Assembly: GCA_028554755.1 (NCBI GenBank)
Contig: JAPTOF010000006.1
Location: forward strand, 1,296,501-1,360,500
Direction of reading: 5' to 3'
Length of the DNA: 64,000 bases
From: Cordia subcordata
Taxonomy: Eukaryota > Streptophyta > Magnoliopsida > Boraginales > Cordiaceae
Shown here: positions 62,726 through 64,000 of the stretch, one piece after another
How the letters are laid out: each line of letters starts with the position of its first letter
How positions within the stretch are numbered: position 1 is the first letter of the stretch
Notes under the pieces: generated by a model
What the model saw: only the letters and a program-made list of their open reading frames with translations
Database searches by the model: none
What the model was told of the DNA's origin: nothing
Position numbers and translations under genes: made by a program

Positions 62726-63090
62726 GAGTTTCCCATCTTATAAACTAGTTATAGTGAAACATGTCAAATATAAAAAAATTAAAAAGTACAAAAAATTATT
62801 ACGGAGTAATTACAATGTAATTACACTAATTCACACCTCTCTCTATGAGAATTAAAAAGTGTTATTGAGAAAGTAGAATTACACTTAATTTACTCTCAAT
62901 TACATTCAAATCCAATTATAAGGTACTCTTTCAAACACACCCTTAAAAATAAAATTGTAGTCATCCACCATCTCATAATGCAATTTTTTCAAATTAGACT
63001 GTCAAAAAATCCTCCGTTATAGAAAGTGAGCCCCACACGTGTTTTTTGGTTGTGCGTGAGAGTGATGATAAGAGTTTCCCATCTTATAAA
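62726..63090. repeat. 19-bp direct repeats flanking a ~327-bp segment
   Basis: GAGTTTCCCATCTTATAAA occurs at 62726-62744 and 63072-63090. The repeat may be a target duplication around an inserted element or the trace of a tandem duplication. The enclosed DNA has inverted motifs (GTAATTACA/TGTAATTAC) but no recognised family. Confidence 0.6.
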
Positions 63091-63174
63091 TGCCATTATA
63101 ATTCATATTATCCGAGTGCTAATTCCATGCTTGTCCTTTCTTTAAGCTCCCCTCCCCCTTTTTTTATGCTACAA

Positions 63175-63400
63175 AAGGCCCGTTTGAATTAGTTTTTTTT
63201 TTAATACTTTTTTTAACAATTTTTGAAAAAATAATTTTTTTTAAAAACTGAAAATTCTAACTTCTAAAAAAACTTGTATTTGAACTTTTTTAAAATTTTA
63301 ACTTTTTTAAAAATCAAATCAAATAATTATTACAAATTTAATTTAATTTTTTTTAAAAAAAATTACCTTTCTCTTTAAAAAAAATCAATCCAGCCCAAAG
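63175..63400. mobile_element. Degenerate MITE-like A/T-rich element beside the beta-tubulin 3' end
   Basis: Left end GGCCCGTTTGAATTAG and reversed right end TTTGGGCTGGATTGATTT are weak inverted termini around A/T homopolymer arms, resembling the other GTTTGGATT-type elements of this window. Confidence 0.4.
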
Positions 63401-63691
63401 TTATAACAATGTCGGGGCCTGAACAAACATCACATGCCCCTGCCAAATGAGACCATAGCTGAAAAGAACATCCTCAGATGCTAAGCACTTAAAAAATACT
63501 AAAAAGCTAATAGTAAAATTAATCAATATTTAAAAGCAACATACGAGAAAAGCATCCAACTACAAAAATAAAGGTAAGCCACAACAACAGTGGCAAAACG
63601 TATATAACAACCAGATCCCATTTTTTAGAACTTAAAAAGGTAAATATAACCCTGCAACAATTCAGTTCGGAAAAGCCAAAAGATTGATTCC

Positions 63692-64000
63692 TTAATCCTC
63701 CTGAAGTCCTTCCTCATCTTCATAATCGTAACCCTCCTCGTCCGCAGTTGCATCTTGGTACTGCTGGTACTCAGAAACCAAGTCGTTCATGTTACTCTCT
63801 GCCTCTGTAAATTCCATCTCGTCCATACCCTCTCCGGTGTACCAATGCAAGAAAGCCTTCCTGCGGAACATAGCAGTAAACTGCTCACTGACCCTTCGGA
63901 ACATCTCCTGGATAGAGGTGGAGTTTCCAATGAAGGTTGATGCCATCTTCAGACCAGTTGGAGGGATATCACAGACAGTAGACTTCACATTGTTTGGAAT
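63692..64000 (-). CDS. TUBB: Beta-tubulin, C-terminal 102 residues (partial gene)
   Basis: Beta-tubulin polymerises with alpha-tubulin into microtubules. The window holds the last 103 codons including TAA; the reading frame is open to the right edge ([14 protein letters not shown]...). Diagnostic blocks are [38 protein letters not shown] and [13 protein letters not shown], followed by a short acidic tail ([16 protein letters not shown]) like other plant beta-tubulins. The acidic tail is where isotypes differ, but it does not identify the exact isotype here. The 3' UTR is about 63400-63691. Confidence 0.97.
   Translation of the reverse strand: MPNNVKSTVCDIPPTGLKMASTFIGNSTSIQEMFRRVSEQFTAMFRRKAFLHWYTGEGMDEMEFTEAESNMNDLVSEYQQYQDATADEEGYDYEDEEGLQED

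Overview
This is nuclear DNA from a flowering plant, a eudicot. It is AT-rich, its genes carry many short introns with GT..AG borders, and every recognisable protein belongs to a plant family: a plant pectin acetylesterase, a CYP715-type P450, plant-type SPPL1 and CPSF100. MIR393 and several small plant transposons (a Helitron, TIR elements of several kinds, SINEs) are also present. I cannot name the species.

Layout from left to right. (1) First coding exon of CPSF2/CPSF100 (minus), running off the left edge, with a tandem duplication in its first intron. (2) SPPL1, an intramembrane aspartyl protease (minus, complete, 371 codons). (3) An AT-rich 7.5 kb block holding a ~3 kb non-autonomous Helitron with a hAT-like element nested in it. 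(4) A 12-exon pectin acetylesterase (plus, 394 aa). (5) A 34-exon tripeptidyl-peptidase II gene spanning about 19.6 kb (plus, 1304 aa from the conserved Met, 1364 aa from an upstream in-frame Met), with a 9-bp-TSD Mutator-like element in one intron. (6) A 4-exon CYP715-like P450 (minus, 521 aa), convergent with TPP2. (7) A 5 kb intergenic block with two tRNA-derived SINE-like elements and two TIR elements. (8) A 14-exon RNA polymerase III subunit RPC3 gene (minus, 524 aa), with a tRNA-Cys-like sequence lacking its T arm just upstream on the opposite strand. (9) A MIR393 precursor (plus). (10) The 3' end of a beta-tubulin gene (minus), running off the right edge.

The genes do not form a pathway or cluster; this is an ordinary plant gene neighbourhood. 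Exon borders were placed by hand from splice signals, by checking that reading frame is kept through every junction, and by family knowledge recalled without a search. The points most worth a second look are the MIR393 hairpin, the tRNA-Cys-like remnant beside a Pol III subunit gene, the decayed exon copy inside an RPC3 intron, the Helitron/hAT nest, and the Mutator-like element in TPP2.
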